Shown here: one piece after another, positions 6,977 through 12,759 of the stretch
Layout: each line of letters opens with the position of its first letter
Numbering within the stretch: the first letter of the stretch is position 1
Assembly: GCA_020853405.1 (NCBI GenBank)
Contig: JADYYZ010000151.1
Coordinates: forward strand, 1-12,817
Length of the DNA: 12,817 nt
Direction: 5' to 3'
Source: Acetobacteraceae bacterium
GTDB taxonomy: Bacteria > Pseudomonadota > Alphaproteobacteria > Acetobacterales > Acetobacteraceae
Notes under the pieces: generated by a model
The model's database searches: none
What the model saw: only the letters and a program-made list of their open reading frames with translations
What the model was told of the DNA's origin: nothing
Made by a program: the position numbers and the translations under genes

Positions 6977-7489
6977 TCATCCCGCTGCCGCGGGCTTCTG
7001 CGGGCGCCGGTGCCTGCCCAGAAAGGCATTGCTTGCGGCAACCGAACGCGGGTCGGCGTTGTGCTGAAATTCGGCCACGATCTCGGAGAGGCGCTCGGCG
7101 CCAAGCGCTGCCCGCCATGCCTGCTCCGCCCGCAGCATCGCCGTGTTGATGGCGCAGCGCTTCGCATAGGCCGAGGCAGGCAGCCGCTCCGGGCCGCGCC
7201 TGCGGATCTCGCAGCAGCGGAATGCCGGCTTCCTGCCTTCGATCGCCAGCACGATGTCGAGCAGCGAGATGCATTCCGGCGCACGCGCCAGGCGATAGCC
7301 GCCCGCCGCGCCCGGCACGGATTCGAGGATGCCCGCCGACGTCAGCGCCTTGAGGTGCTTCTGCAGGTAGCTCGGCGACAGACCGAACCTGTGCGCAAGC
7401 GCCGATCCCGGAATCGTCGCGTCGTCATCCAGGCCGGCAAGCAGCGCAGCACAATGGATGGAGGCTTCCACACCGTCGCCGAACTTCAT
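6977..7489 (-). CDS. Rrf2-family transcriptional regulator
   Basis: The 170-residue protein shows the Rrf2 winged-helix domain: a start region with SIHCAALLAG, the recognition segment GLSPSYLQKHLKALTSAGIL (36-55), the wing GAAGGYRLAR (60-69) and ISLLDIVLAIEG (75-84). The cysteine region is C92-C93 followed by C112, which may sense redox state or hold an Fe-S cluster. The spacing differs from the C-x5-C-x5-C of NsrR and from IscR, so neither name is applied. ATG at 7489 is chosen because GGAGAGG lies five bases upstream and the domain begins right there; in-frame codons back to 7627 add a non-family extension. It heads the minus-strand operon with the AhpD-like gene and GST, and is divergent from a second AhpD-like gene. 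Autoregulation through the palindrome 19 bp upstream is likely but inferred. Confidence 0.9.
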   Translation of the reverse strand: MKFGDGVEASIHCAALLAGLDDDATIPGSALAHRFGLSPSYLQKHLKALTSAGILESVPGAAGGYRLARAPECISLLDIVLAIEGRKPAFRCCEIRRRGPERLPASAYAKRCAINTAMLRAEQAWRAALGAERLSEIVAEFQHNADPRSVAASNAFLGRHRRPQKPAAAG

Positions 7490-7507
7490 CGCGACCTCTC
7501 CAAACCC

Positions 7508-7522
7508 GGATAGCATGTATCC
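7508..7522. promoter_or_regulatory. Palindrome GGATA-N5-TATCC upstream of rrf2, candidate operator
   Basis: A perfect 5-5-5 inverted repeat, GGATAGCATGTATCC, lies 19 bp before the rrf2 start. A further overlapping half (TATC-cac-GATA) extends it towards 7528. On the minus strand, TTGAAG at 7542-7537 followed after 17 bp by TACATG at 7519-7514 is a weak promoter candidate whose -10 would sit inside the palindrome. An operator covering the promoter fits repression by the Rrf2 protein of its own operon. The binding is inferred. Confidence 0.5.
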
Positions 7523-7591
7523 ACGATAGGAACCGTCTTCAATGGCATGCCAGCCCCCTCGCCAGGAGATGGCATCCCGCTTCGCTTCGCG

Positions 7592-7620
7592 TTGGGGTGC
7601 GTAAGCGTCTGGCCTATGAT
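7592..7620 (+). promoter_or_regulatory. Sigma-70-like promoter for the divergent AhpD-like gene
   Basis: TTGGGG at 7592-7597 and TATGAT at 7615-7620 are separated by exactly 17 bp; the -10 matches the consensus at five of six positions and the -35 at three. A start near 7627 would leave about 55 bases of leader before the ATG at 7683. It lies about 70 bp from the rrf2 palindrome, so shared control is possible but not shown. Confidence 0.45.
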
Positions 7621-7682
7621 CCGCCACCGCGACGGCCGGCTTCCGGCCGCGATGCGTCGCTGGCCGGGAAAGGAGAACAGCA

Positions 7683-8030
7683 ATGCCCGAGGGACTCTAT
7701 CCCACTTCCACCATGGAACTCGCGAAGAAGCGCCGCGAACTCGCCCCCGATGCCGAGGCCGCGTTCCAGGCGTTCAGCCGGACGGTCTTTGCCGAAGGTG
7801 CCCTGCCCGCGAAGGTGAAGCAGCTGATCGCGGTCGCGGTCGCGCACGTCACGCAATGCCCGTACTGCATCAAGGGCCACACCAAGGCAGCACTCCGCCA
7901 CGGCGCGACCGAACAGGAGCTGATGGAGGCGATCTGGGTGGCGGCGGAAATGCGGGCGGGCGGTGCCTACGCCCATTCGGTTCTTGCGATCGAGCAGATG
8001 GAGAAGGCCGCCGCGAAGCCGGCCGGCTGA
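7683..8030 (+). CDS. Small AhpD-like carboxymuconolactone decarboxylase family protein
   Basis: This 115-residue protein is the short single-domain form of the CMD/AhpD fold. VTQCPYCIKGHTKAALRHGAT holds the redox pair C59 and C62 and the histidine H66. It is followed by the family's E-LMEAIWVAAEMRAGGAYAHS helix. It probably acts as a homo-oligomeric peroxidase or thiol reductase; the natural substrate is unknown. The ATG at 7683 has GGAGAA seven to eight bases upstream. It is the second CMD protein within 1 kb and is transcribed away from the Rrf2 regulator, a divergent arrangement suggesting that both arms answer to the same signal. It is not a duplicate of the 152-residue protein, since outside the CxxC region the two differ clearly in length and sequence. 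Confidence 0.88.
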   Translation: MPEGLYPTSTMELAKKRRELAPDAEAAFQAFSRTVFAEGALPAKVKQLIAVAVAHVTQCPYCIKGHTKAALRHGATEQELMEAIWVAAEMRAGGAYAHSVLAIEQMEKAAAKPAG

Positions 8031-8061
8031 GCCTCTGCCGCGACGCGGGCGCCGTGACCCC

Positions 8062-8116
8062 CGCCACGCCGGTTCCCGCGCCGCGATGCTGCGCGGCCGG
8101 GAACCGCGCCGTGGCG
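8062..8116. repeat. Long GC-rich hairpin between the AhpD-like gene and mgtC
   Basis: Nested arms pair as follows: CGCCACG (8062-8068) with CGTGGCG (8110-8116), GGTTCCCG (8071-8078) with CGGGAACC (8098-8105), and GCCGCG (8080-8085) with CGCGGC (8092-8097), around a six-base loop. Only a one-base bulge and a small internal loop interrupt 21 base pairs. There is no T-run, so a classical intrinsic terminator is doubtful. It could block read-through from the AhpD-like gene or act in the mgtC leader, since it ends 43 bp before that start. Confidence 0.7.
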
Positions 8117-8159
8117 CCGCGGCGCACGAACGCGAGCCGCAACCGCGGAGGAGTCCACG

Positions 8160-8879
8160 ATGGCGCAGTTCATGGATGCGATGGCGCTCGATCCTTCCTG
8201 GAGCGAGCTCGGCCTTCGCATCGTGCTGGCGGTCGCTTCCGGCGCACTGATCGGCCTCAACCGCCAGCGCGGCGGCCACGCCGCGGGGCTGCGCACCACC
8301 ATCCTGATCACGCTCGCCGCCTGTCTTGCGATGATCCAGGCGAACCTGCTGCTGAGCGTGAGGGGCAGGATGGAGGGCGGGTTCGCCTCCATGGATGTGC
8401 TTCGCCTTCCGCTCGGCGTCCTGACCGGGGTCGGTTTCATCGGCGGCGGCGCCATCCTGCGCCGCGGCGATGGCGTGACCGGGGTGACCACTGCCGCCAC
8501 CATCTGGATCATGACGGTGGTCGGGCTGTGCTTCGGTGGCGGCCAGATCGTGCTTGGCGCCATCGCAACCGCCATCGCCTTCGTCGTCATCGTGCCGGTG
8601 AAATCCATCGACAGGCTGATCAGGCGCGAGCTCGATGCGCGCCTGACGCTGCGCGCACCTGGCGGCATCGACCCGTTCGCCATCGCCGGGACGATCACCG
8701 GATTCGGCTGCGAGGTGCGGCTTGCGAAACTCAGCCGGAGCAGCGCCGGCGAGGCCGACCTGACCTATGCGCTGAAATGGTCGGCAAGCGAACCCTCGGC
8801 CCTGATCGAACCGATGCTGAAGGAGCTCGGCGCACGGTTCCGGATCATCGAGCTGGAGATGGCGGCAACCGGCACGTGA
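8160..8879 (+). CDS. MgtC/SapB family membrane protein
   Basis: The 239-residue protein has the MgtC arrangement: an N-terminal hydrophobic domain of four to five helices within about residues 18-148, then a soluble ACT-like C-terminal domain (about 150-235). Family marks are SGALIGLNRQ (27-36) with GLRT (43-46), the GVLTGVGFIGGGAIL segment (86-100) and VTGVTTAATIWIM (106-118). MgtC proteins sit in the inner membrane and in pathogens support survival under low magnesium and in macrophages by inhibiting the F1Fo ATPase; in environmental bacteria the role is mostly unknown. The ATG at 8160 has GGAGGAG five to six bases upstream. The gene stands alone, 129 bp after the AhpD-like gene with a long hairpin between, and converges on the heme-copper cluster with 22 bp between stops. 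Confidence 0.9.
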   Translation: MAQFMDAMALDPSWSELGLRIVLAVASGALIGLNRQRGGHAAGLRTTILITLAACLAMIQANLLLSVRGRMEGGFASMDVLRLPLGVLTGVGFIGGGAILRRGDGVTGVTTAATIWIMTVVGLCFGGGQIVLGAIATAIAFVVIVPVKSIDRLIRRELDARLTLRAPGGIDPFAIAGTITGFGCEVRLAKLSRSSAGEADLTYALKWSASEPSALIEPMLKELGARFRIIELEMAATGT

Positions 8880-8901
8880 TGCGGATCACCGCCCGCGGGG
8901 A

Positions 8902-9555
8902 TCAGCGGGTCGCCTGAAGCGGTCCGCGCGGAACGGAACGGGCAGCGCCGCGGCGCGGGGAAAAGGCGCCGGCGATCGCCTCGCCCGCCAGCGCGCGGAT
9001 CGCGCCGGATGCGGCCAGCGCAAGCGCCAGCGTCAGCACGGCCCAGCCGAGCGCCACCTGCTGATCCACCAGGTAGGTGTTGCACAGCCGTTGCGGGAAC
9101 GTGACGTAGAGCATGCCCATGACCAGAAGCATGCTGGTTGCGTTGGCCCAGACCACCGCCCTGGCCAGCGGGCCGACGCGGCGCCAGCCCCAGCCGAGCG
9201 GCACGCCCGCCAGCAGCACCAGCGAGGCGATCTTCGCGCCGTCGGCCCAGGGATCGAGAACCGCCGCGTCGACCCAGCGCGGCAGCATCCAGAAGGCGAG
9301 GCAGAAGCCGGCGAGAAGGATCGCGGCGACGCCTTCGGTCGTCGCGGCGCTGGCCGTTGTCGGGGCGCCGGCACGCGCCTCCCGCCGCGCCGTCGAGGCG
9401 CCGAGCAGAACGCCGGCGATGACGAGCGCGGGAAACTGCACCAGCAGATGCGCGATCAGGCTGCCCTTCAAAAGACCGCCCAGCAGCACCGCAGGCAGCA
9501 GCAGGGCAAGCGCGATACCGAGCCTGCGCGCGCGCCAGGTCGCGGCGAAACTCAT
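8902..9555 (-). CDS. Membrane protein of unknown function, last gene of the heme-copper (sNOR-like) cluster
   Basis: The 217-residue protein has about six hydrophobic helices (roughly 12-30, 33-52, 75-93, 107-123, 134-152, 167-187) and a basic tail. H36 in SLIAHLLVQFPALVIAG and the MGMLYVTFPQRLCNTYLVDQQ segment with C158 are the only polar residues within or next to helices that look like ligand candidates. I do not recognise a named family; the first half faintly recalls CtaG-type copper-assembly proteins. Its ATG overlaps the SCO gene stop by four bases, and it ends the cluster. The equivalent position in the Nitrosomonas norSY-senC-orf1 cluster is taken by an unnamed membrane protein, so an assembly or accessory role for the reductase is inferred. 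The open frame extends upstream to 9930, but that part is a shadow of the SCO gene. Confidence 0.8.
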   Translation of the reverse strand: MSFAATWRARRLGIALALLLPAVLLGGLLKGSLIAHLLVQFPALVIAGVLLGASTARREARAGAPTTASAATTEGVAAILLAGFCLAFWMLPRWVDAAVLDPWADGAKIASLVLLAGVPLGWGWRRVGPLARAVVWANATSMLLVMGMLYVTFPQRLCNTYLVDQQVALGWAVLTLALALAASGAIRALAGEAIAGAFSPRRGAARSVPRGPLQATR

Positions 9556-10172
9556 TCCGTGCCGCCCCGCATCATCTCGCGGGCGAGCGAGAACGCCTCG
9601 GCGACGGCCTCGGTATCGACGATGCCGCTGAGGCGGCCCTGGCGGTCGATGACGTGGATCGCCGCGTTGTGCACGAACCCGTCGGCACCATCGGGAAGCA
9701 CGATGACGCCCGCCATGCGCAGCAGCTCGGCGAGCTGCCGCTGCGATTGCGGGCGCACGAACCGCCAGGTCGCATCGGCGCCGCCGAACCTGTCGGCATA
9801 TTCGCCAAGCTGCGGCGGGTGATCGTTGTCGGGGTCGAAACTCAGCGAGACCAGGGCAATGCGCCCCTGCAGCCCGGCAGCGGTGATCTCGCCGCGCAGG
9901 CGCTCGAAGCTCGACCCGAGCACGGTGCACAAGGTCGGGCAGCGCGCGTAGATGAAATCGAGGAGCACGACGCGGCCCCGGAACGCATCGAGCGTCGTGC
10001 GATGCCCCTGCGAGTCCTCCAGCTCGACCGGCGGCAGCGGGCGCGGCTGGCGCGCAACGTCAAGACGCCGCGCGCCCTCGGTGGTGAAGGCGGCCAGGCC
10101 GTCGGTCCCCTGCCAGAGACCGGCCGCCCCGAGCACGAGGACCGCGACCAGGAAGGCCGCGGCGCGCACCAT
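9552..10172 (-). CDS. senC: SCO1/SenC/PrrC family copper chaperone for CuA assembly
   Basis: The 206-residue protein has an N-terminal signal anchor (about residues 3-22) and a periplasmic thioredoxin-like domain. The copper-binding C-x3-C is in DFIYARCPTLCTVLG (C78, C82) and the third ligand is H168 in HNAAIHVID. SCO proteins load or reduce the CuA centre of subunit II, which in this cluster has a complete CuA site, so the pairing makes sense. The start is set at the ATG at 10172; a TTG two codons upstream (10178) is possible. It lies 12 bp after the subunit I stop, and its stop overlaps the next start (ATGA), showing one transcript. The symbol follows the senC name of the Nitrosomonas cluster. 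Confidence 0.9.
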   Translation of the reverse strand: MVRAAAFLVAVLVLGAAGLWQGTDGLAAFTTEGARRLDVARQPRPLPPVELEDSQGHRTTLDAFRGRVVLLDFIYARCPTLCTVLGSSFERLRGEITAAGLQGRIALVSLSFDPDNDHPPQLGEYADRFGGADATWRFVRPQSQRQLAELLRMAGVIVLPDGADGFVHNAAIHVIDRQGRLSGIVDTEAVAEAFSLAREMMRGGTE

Positions 10173-10184
10173 CGCCAATCCGGA

Positions 10185-11735
10185 TCACTCCGCCGCGAGC
10201 ATCCGCGGCATGCGCACCAGGAACCGCCCCACGAACAGCGTGGCGGCGAGCAGCACGCCGATCGCCATCACCGAGGCGATCTGGTCGTAGACGATCCACT
10301 CGGGCAGGTGCACCGCCCACCGCCGCGGCACGCTGTGACGCCCGGCATAGAGGAACATGGCGACGAAGCCGAGCCCGGCCACGGCGTAGAAGCAGGCCGC
10401 CCACAGGTCGAACGGGCTGGCAGCGGCCGGCTGCCGCTCACGCCCGCGGGTCACATGGAACATGAAGCCGAAGATCATCGGCACCACCCCCAGCAGAAGA
10501 TAGAAGTGGAAATGCCCGGGAACCCACAGCGTGTTGTGCAGGACCGAGTTCATCACGATGGTGGCATCGATCACCGCCGGGATGACGCCTGCCATCCACC
10601 CGAACATGCTGAGGAACAGCAGGCCGCTGATCAGGTCCCAGCGCATGTTCGACCGATGCACGATCGCAAGCGCGCCAAGCCCGGTCACCACCAGGACCGG
10701 GAAACTGTTGGTGTAGGAGAGGATCTGCCCCATGACCATCGACCATTTCGGCATCACCAGATCCATCAGCAGGTGGTGCGGGAAGATGATCAGCACCATG
10801 GTCGTGGAGCCGGTCCAGGCGGCGAGGAAGACGCGCGACGTCTTCCAGGGCCGGCCGGCATATTGGGGAAGCACCTCATAGACGGCGATCACCGTCATGT
10901 AGATGGTGGCGTTGATGAAGACGTGGCCGAAGAAATAGATGATGTTCTTCGCCAGCAGGGGATCGATCTCGAAGGCGGGAATGAACAGGTTGACGAGGCT
11001 GAGGATGATGATCGCGGCACCGCCGACCAGCGCCGCGGTCGTCACGATCGTCACCATGGCGCTGGCGATGACCGTCGGCGGTGGCGGATCGGCGGTGCTG
11101 AGACCGAACAGCTGGGGCCAGCCCAGCGCCCGCCCGATGCCGCCATAGCCGACGATCAGTGCCCGCCCGACCTCCAGGCAGACCAGCAGGAAGCCGACAC
11201 CGACCAGCAGCAGGCCGAACAGATGCCAGGCGGCGGCACCCATTTCCCACGCACCCGCGGAATGCGCGGGCAGCGGATAGAGGAACGTCCAGGCACCCGC
11301 GAAGCCGCCGAGGAAGTCCGCCCCGAGGATCATCACCACGCCCAACAGGAACAGCGCGAGGTTGGCGACCAGCGCGGCGCGATTGAGCCGGACGTAGCGG
11401 CCGAGGAAGTACCACATCACCGAGACGCCACCCAGCGCGGCGATGCCGACCATGCCGACCCCGTGCACGGTCATGACCTGGTAGAAGCGATCGGGTTCGA
11501 GCTCGATCCAGCCGCTCTGGCCAAGCCGGAGCAGCAGGCCGAGCAGCATCATGAGCAGCAGCACGATCCCCGTGACCGCAAGGTTGGCGGCGAGAATTAC
11601 GCGCGTCGCGCCGTCGATTCCTGCGCGTGGCTGGGCTGCGGCCTGCGCCGGCGCGGCGGGAACTGCGCGCGTCCTGCCATCGATTTCAGCGCGTGGCTGA
11701 GCTGCGGCCTTCGCCGGCGGTGCATCGTTTGCCAT
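10185..11735 (-). CDS. norY: Heme-copper reductase subunit I lacking the active-site tyrosine; probable sNOR-type nitric oxide reductase catalytic subunit
   Basis: The 516-residue protein has about 12 membrane helices and all metal ligands. H91 (TVHGVGMVG) and H410 are the low-spin heme ligands, H408 (WVPGHFHF) the high-spin heme ligand, and H271 (FFGHVFIN), H320 and H321 (FPHHLLMD) bind CuB. VLHNTLWVPGHFH resembles B-family (ba3-like) enzymes. The residue four after H271, a tyrosine cross-linked to histidine in A- and B-family oxygen reductases, is N275. The cbb3-type alternative, six before the HH pair, is V314. Loss of this tyrosine is typical of nitric oxide reductases in the superfamily, and the order subunit II-subunit I-senC-orf matches norSY-senC-orf1 of Nitrosomonas europaea. 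The N-terminal 50 residues hold a 22-residue duplication. ATG at 11735 has AGGA seven bases upstream. That it belongs to subunit I is certain; NO reduction is inferred, and an atypical oxidase remains possible. Confidence 0.78.
   Translation of the reverse strand: MANDAPPAKAAAQPRAEIDGRTRAVPAAPAQAAAQPRAGIDGATRVILAANLAVTGIVLLLMMLLGLLLRLGQSGWIELEPDRFYQVMTVHGVGMVGIAALGGVSVMWYFLGRYVRLNRAALVANLALFLLGVVMILGADFLGGFAGAWTFLYPLPAHSAGAWEMGAAAWHLFGLLLVGVGFLLVCLEVGRALIVGYGGIGRALGWPQLFGLSTADPPPPTVIASAMVTIVTTAALVGGAAIIILSLVNLFIPAFEIDPLLAKNIIYFFGHVFINATIYMTVIAVYEVLPQYAGRPWKTSRVFLAAWTGSTTMVLIIFPHHLLMDLVMPKWSMVMGQILSYTNSFPVLVVTGLGALAIVHRSNMRWDLISGLLFLSMFGWMAGVIPAVIDATIVMNSVLHNTLWVPGHFHFYLLLGVVPMIFGFMFHVTRGRERQPAAASPFDLWAACFYAVAGLGFVAMFLYAGRHSVPRRWAVHLPEWIVYDQIASVMAIGVLLAATLFVGRFLVRMPRMLAAE
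11601..11719. repeat. Imperfect 66-bp-spaced duplication in the 5' end of the subunit I gene
   Basis: Bases 11601-11653 and 11667-11719 match at 46 of 53 positions, offset by exactly 66 bp (22 codons). They encode two copies of AAAQPRA-x-IDG-x-TR in the Ala/Pro/Arg-rich tail before the first membrane helix. The in-frame unit suggests an old tandem duplication of a cytoplasmic linker. Confidence 0.8.
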
Positions 11736-11745
11736 CAGGAGATCC

Positions 11746-12267
11746 TCACTTCGCAGCCGTGACTTCCAGCTCTGCGATCATGGCGTGATGCGCCAGGCCG
11801 CAATATTCCAGGCACATCACGCGGTAGGTGCCGGGTTCGGTGAAGGTGTGCCGCAGCCGGTTGACATAGCCGGGCATCGCCTGCGCCTGGGCAACCAGGC
11901 GGGTTTCGGAATCGTAGATCCCGAACCCGTGATTGACGTCGGCCGCGCTGATCTGGAATTCGACCGGCTGTCCCGCAACGACGCTGTCGCGGCCGAGCTC
12001 CCAGTACCACTGGAAGCCCTGCGCGGTGACAATCTGCTCGGGTGCTGCGTCGGCCGTGCGGACATAGGGAAGGTCGCGCAGCGTCACCGCGGCGACGACG
12101 ACGCCGAACGCGATCAGGCCCCAGAACAGCTGGGCGCGCCGCCGATAGGCAGCGGGCTGCACGACGCTGTACTCCGCCGGCTGCTGCGAGCGGGCGGCAA
12201 CGAGAATGAAAACGGCGCCGATCGCGGCGACGATCAGGACTGTCAGGTACCAGGCGATTGCCTGCAT
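11746..12267 (-). CDS. norS: CuA-containing heme-copper reductase subunit II (sNOR-type electron-entry subunit)
   Basis: The 173-residue protein has two N-terminal membrane helices (about 4-25 and 46-64) and a short periplasmic cupredoxin domain. Aromatic GFQWYWEL (84-91) lies on the electron path. The complete CuA ligand set is present: H113 (VNHGFGIY), C152, E154 (backbone ligand position), C156, H160 and M163 in CLEYCGLAHHAM. It takes electrons from a periplasmic donor such as a c-type cytochrome or cupredoxin and passes them to subunit I. No heme c motif is present, which separates it from NorC of cNOR. Start at ATG 12267 is chosen for GAGG six bases upstream and for helix position; the frame stays open for another 164 codons upstream, but that part has no membrane or signal character. 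It is first in the cluster and 10 bp from subunit I. Confidence 0.82.
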   Translation of the reverse strand: MQAIAWYLTVLIVAAIGAVFILVAARSQQPAEYSVVQPAAYRRRAQLFWGLIAFGVVVAAVTLRDLPYVRTADAAPEQIVTAQGFQWYWELGRDSVVAGQPVEFQISAADVNHGFGIYDSETRLVAQAQAMPGYVNRLRHTFTEPGTYRVMCLEYCGLAHHAMIAELEVTAAK

Positions 12268-12292
12268 GGATGACCTCGTTTGGCTGTCGGCC

Positions 12293-12317
12293 GGTTCCCT
12301 GCCATGTCGAGGGAACC
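12293..12317. repeat. Inverted repeat GGTTCCCT-N9-AGGGAACC just upstream of subunit II
   Basis: Perfect 8-bp arms at 12293-12300 and 12310-12317 flank a 9-base loop, ending 25 bp before the subunit II ATG. The arm core GGTTCCC/GGGAACC is the same as in the hairpin before mgtC. It could be an operator or an RNA hairpin in the leader near the ribosome site. Confidence 0.6.
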
Positions 12318-12445
12318 CGGTTGGATGGCCGTTTCCGGCCAGGTGCGGCGGGGGCCGCGCTGCGCGCGCCGCGCGGCTGCCGGCCGATGCGGATGCTCGG
12401 CGACCAGCTGGTTCCGATTGCGATCGCGATTGCGCACCGACGCCC

Positions 12446-12462
12446 CCTCGGGGCACCCGAGG
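12446..12462. repeat. Short GC hairpin CCTCGGG-N3-CCCGAGG in the leader
   Basis: Perfect 7-bp arms at 12446-12452 and 12456-12462 around a three-base loop. No T-run follows on the minus strand. It may be a structured part of the leader RNA or the end of an unseen transcript. Confidence 0.45.
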
Positions 12463-12717
12463 CGCCTGGTGGCCTGCGCGCCGCAACCATGCCGTTGCCC
12501 GGTGCTGCGGTATCGAGGTGCGGAAGGTGGAATAGAGGGGCTGTCGACGGCTGCCGAACGCACGCGCGCAGCTGGCATCATCGGGACCCAGGCCGCGGCG
12601 AACCGATCGCTTCGCGGTCGCTCCGGCGCCAGCGCGCCAGGGACGGGGCGATCGCGGACACGACCGCTTCTTCGACCCAACTCGACACCTCCCCATCCTT
12701 TCCTGGCCGGGGGCGGA

Positions 12718-12734
12718 TAATCCTTCGTGGATTA
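12718..12734. promoter_or_regulatory. Palindrome TAATCC-N5-GGATTA overlapping the candidate -10 and start site
   Basis: Perfect 6-bp arms at 12718-12723 and 12729-12734 with spacer TTCGT. It covers the downstream bases of the candidate minus-strand -10 and the expected start point, a typical repressor position. A nested GGAT-A-ATCC palindrome begins at 12715. The binding protein is unknown. Confidence 0.4.
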
Positions 12735-12759
12735 AAGACGAAGCCGTTCGCGTTGCCAA
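12731..12759 (-). promoter_or_regulatory. Sigma-70-like promoter reading towards the heme-copper operon
   Basis: On the minus strand, TTGGCA (12759-12754) and TTTAAT (12736-12731) are spaced by 17 bp; each matches the consensus at five of six positions, the best promoter match I found in the window. A start near 12724 would give a leader of about 450 bases to the subunit II ATG. It could instead serve an unrecognised short transcript in between. Confidence 0.5.

Noticed and set aside
6977..7489. Naming the Rrf2 protein NsrR and linking it to the NO reductase cluster
   Set aside because: Cysteine spacing C92-C93...C112 does not match NsrR, and the GGATA palindrome is not found upstream of the reductase operon; the TAATCC-N5-GGATTA element there is arranged differently.
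8880..8901. Bidirectional terminator between mgtC and the membrane protein
   Set aside because: Only a short CCCGCGGG palindrome is present in 22 bp, with no T-run on either strand; too weak to call.
9556..9930. Upstream extension of the unknown membrane protein to 9930
   Set aside because: It lies wholly over the SCO gene in another frame, and the ATG at 9555 forms a clean ATGA junction.
10185..11735. Ordinary aa3- or ba3-type cytochrome c oxidase subunit I
   Set aside because: The tyrosine four residues after the first CuB histidine is replaced by Asn and no cbb3-type substitute is present, so oxygen reductase is not the preferred reading, though not excluded.
9654..11762. 702-codon open frame on the plus strand opposite subunit I and SCO
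   Set aside because: Composition is His/Asp/Glu/Arg/Gln-rich without any domain, as expected for the antisense shadow of a GC-rich membrane protein gene; the minus strand encodes recognisable families with all ligands.
12268..12759. In-frame upstream extension of the subunit II gene (164 extra codons)
   Set aside because: The extension is Arg/Pro/Ser-rich, has no signal or membrane helix, and would place a large basic block before the first helix; the ATG at 12267 has a good ribosome site and the normal family start.
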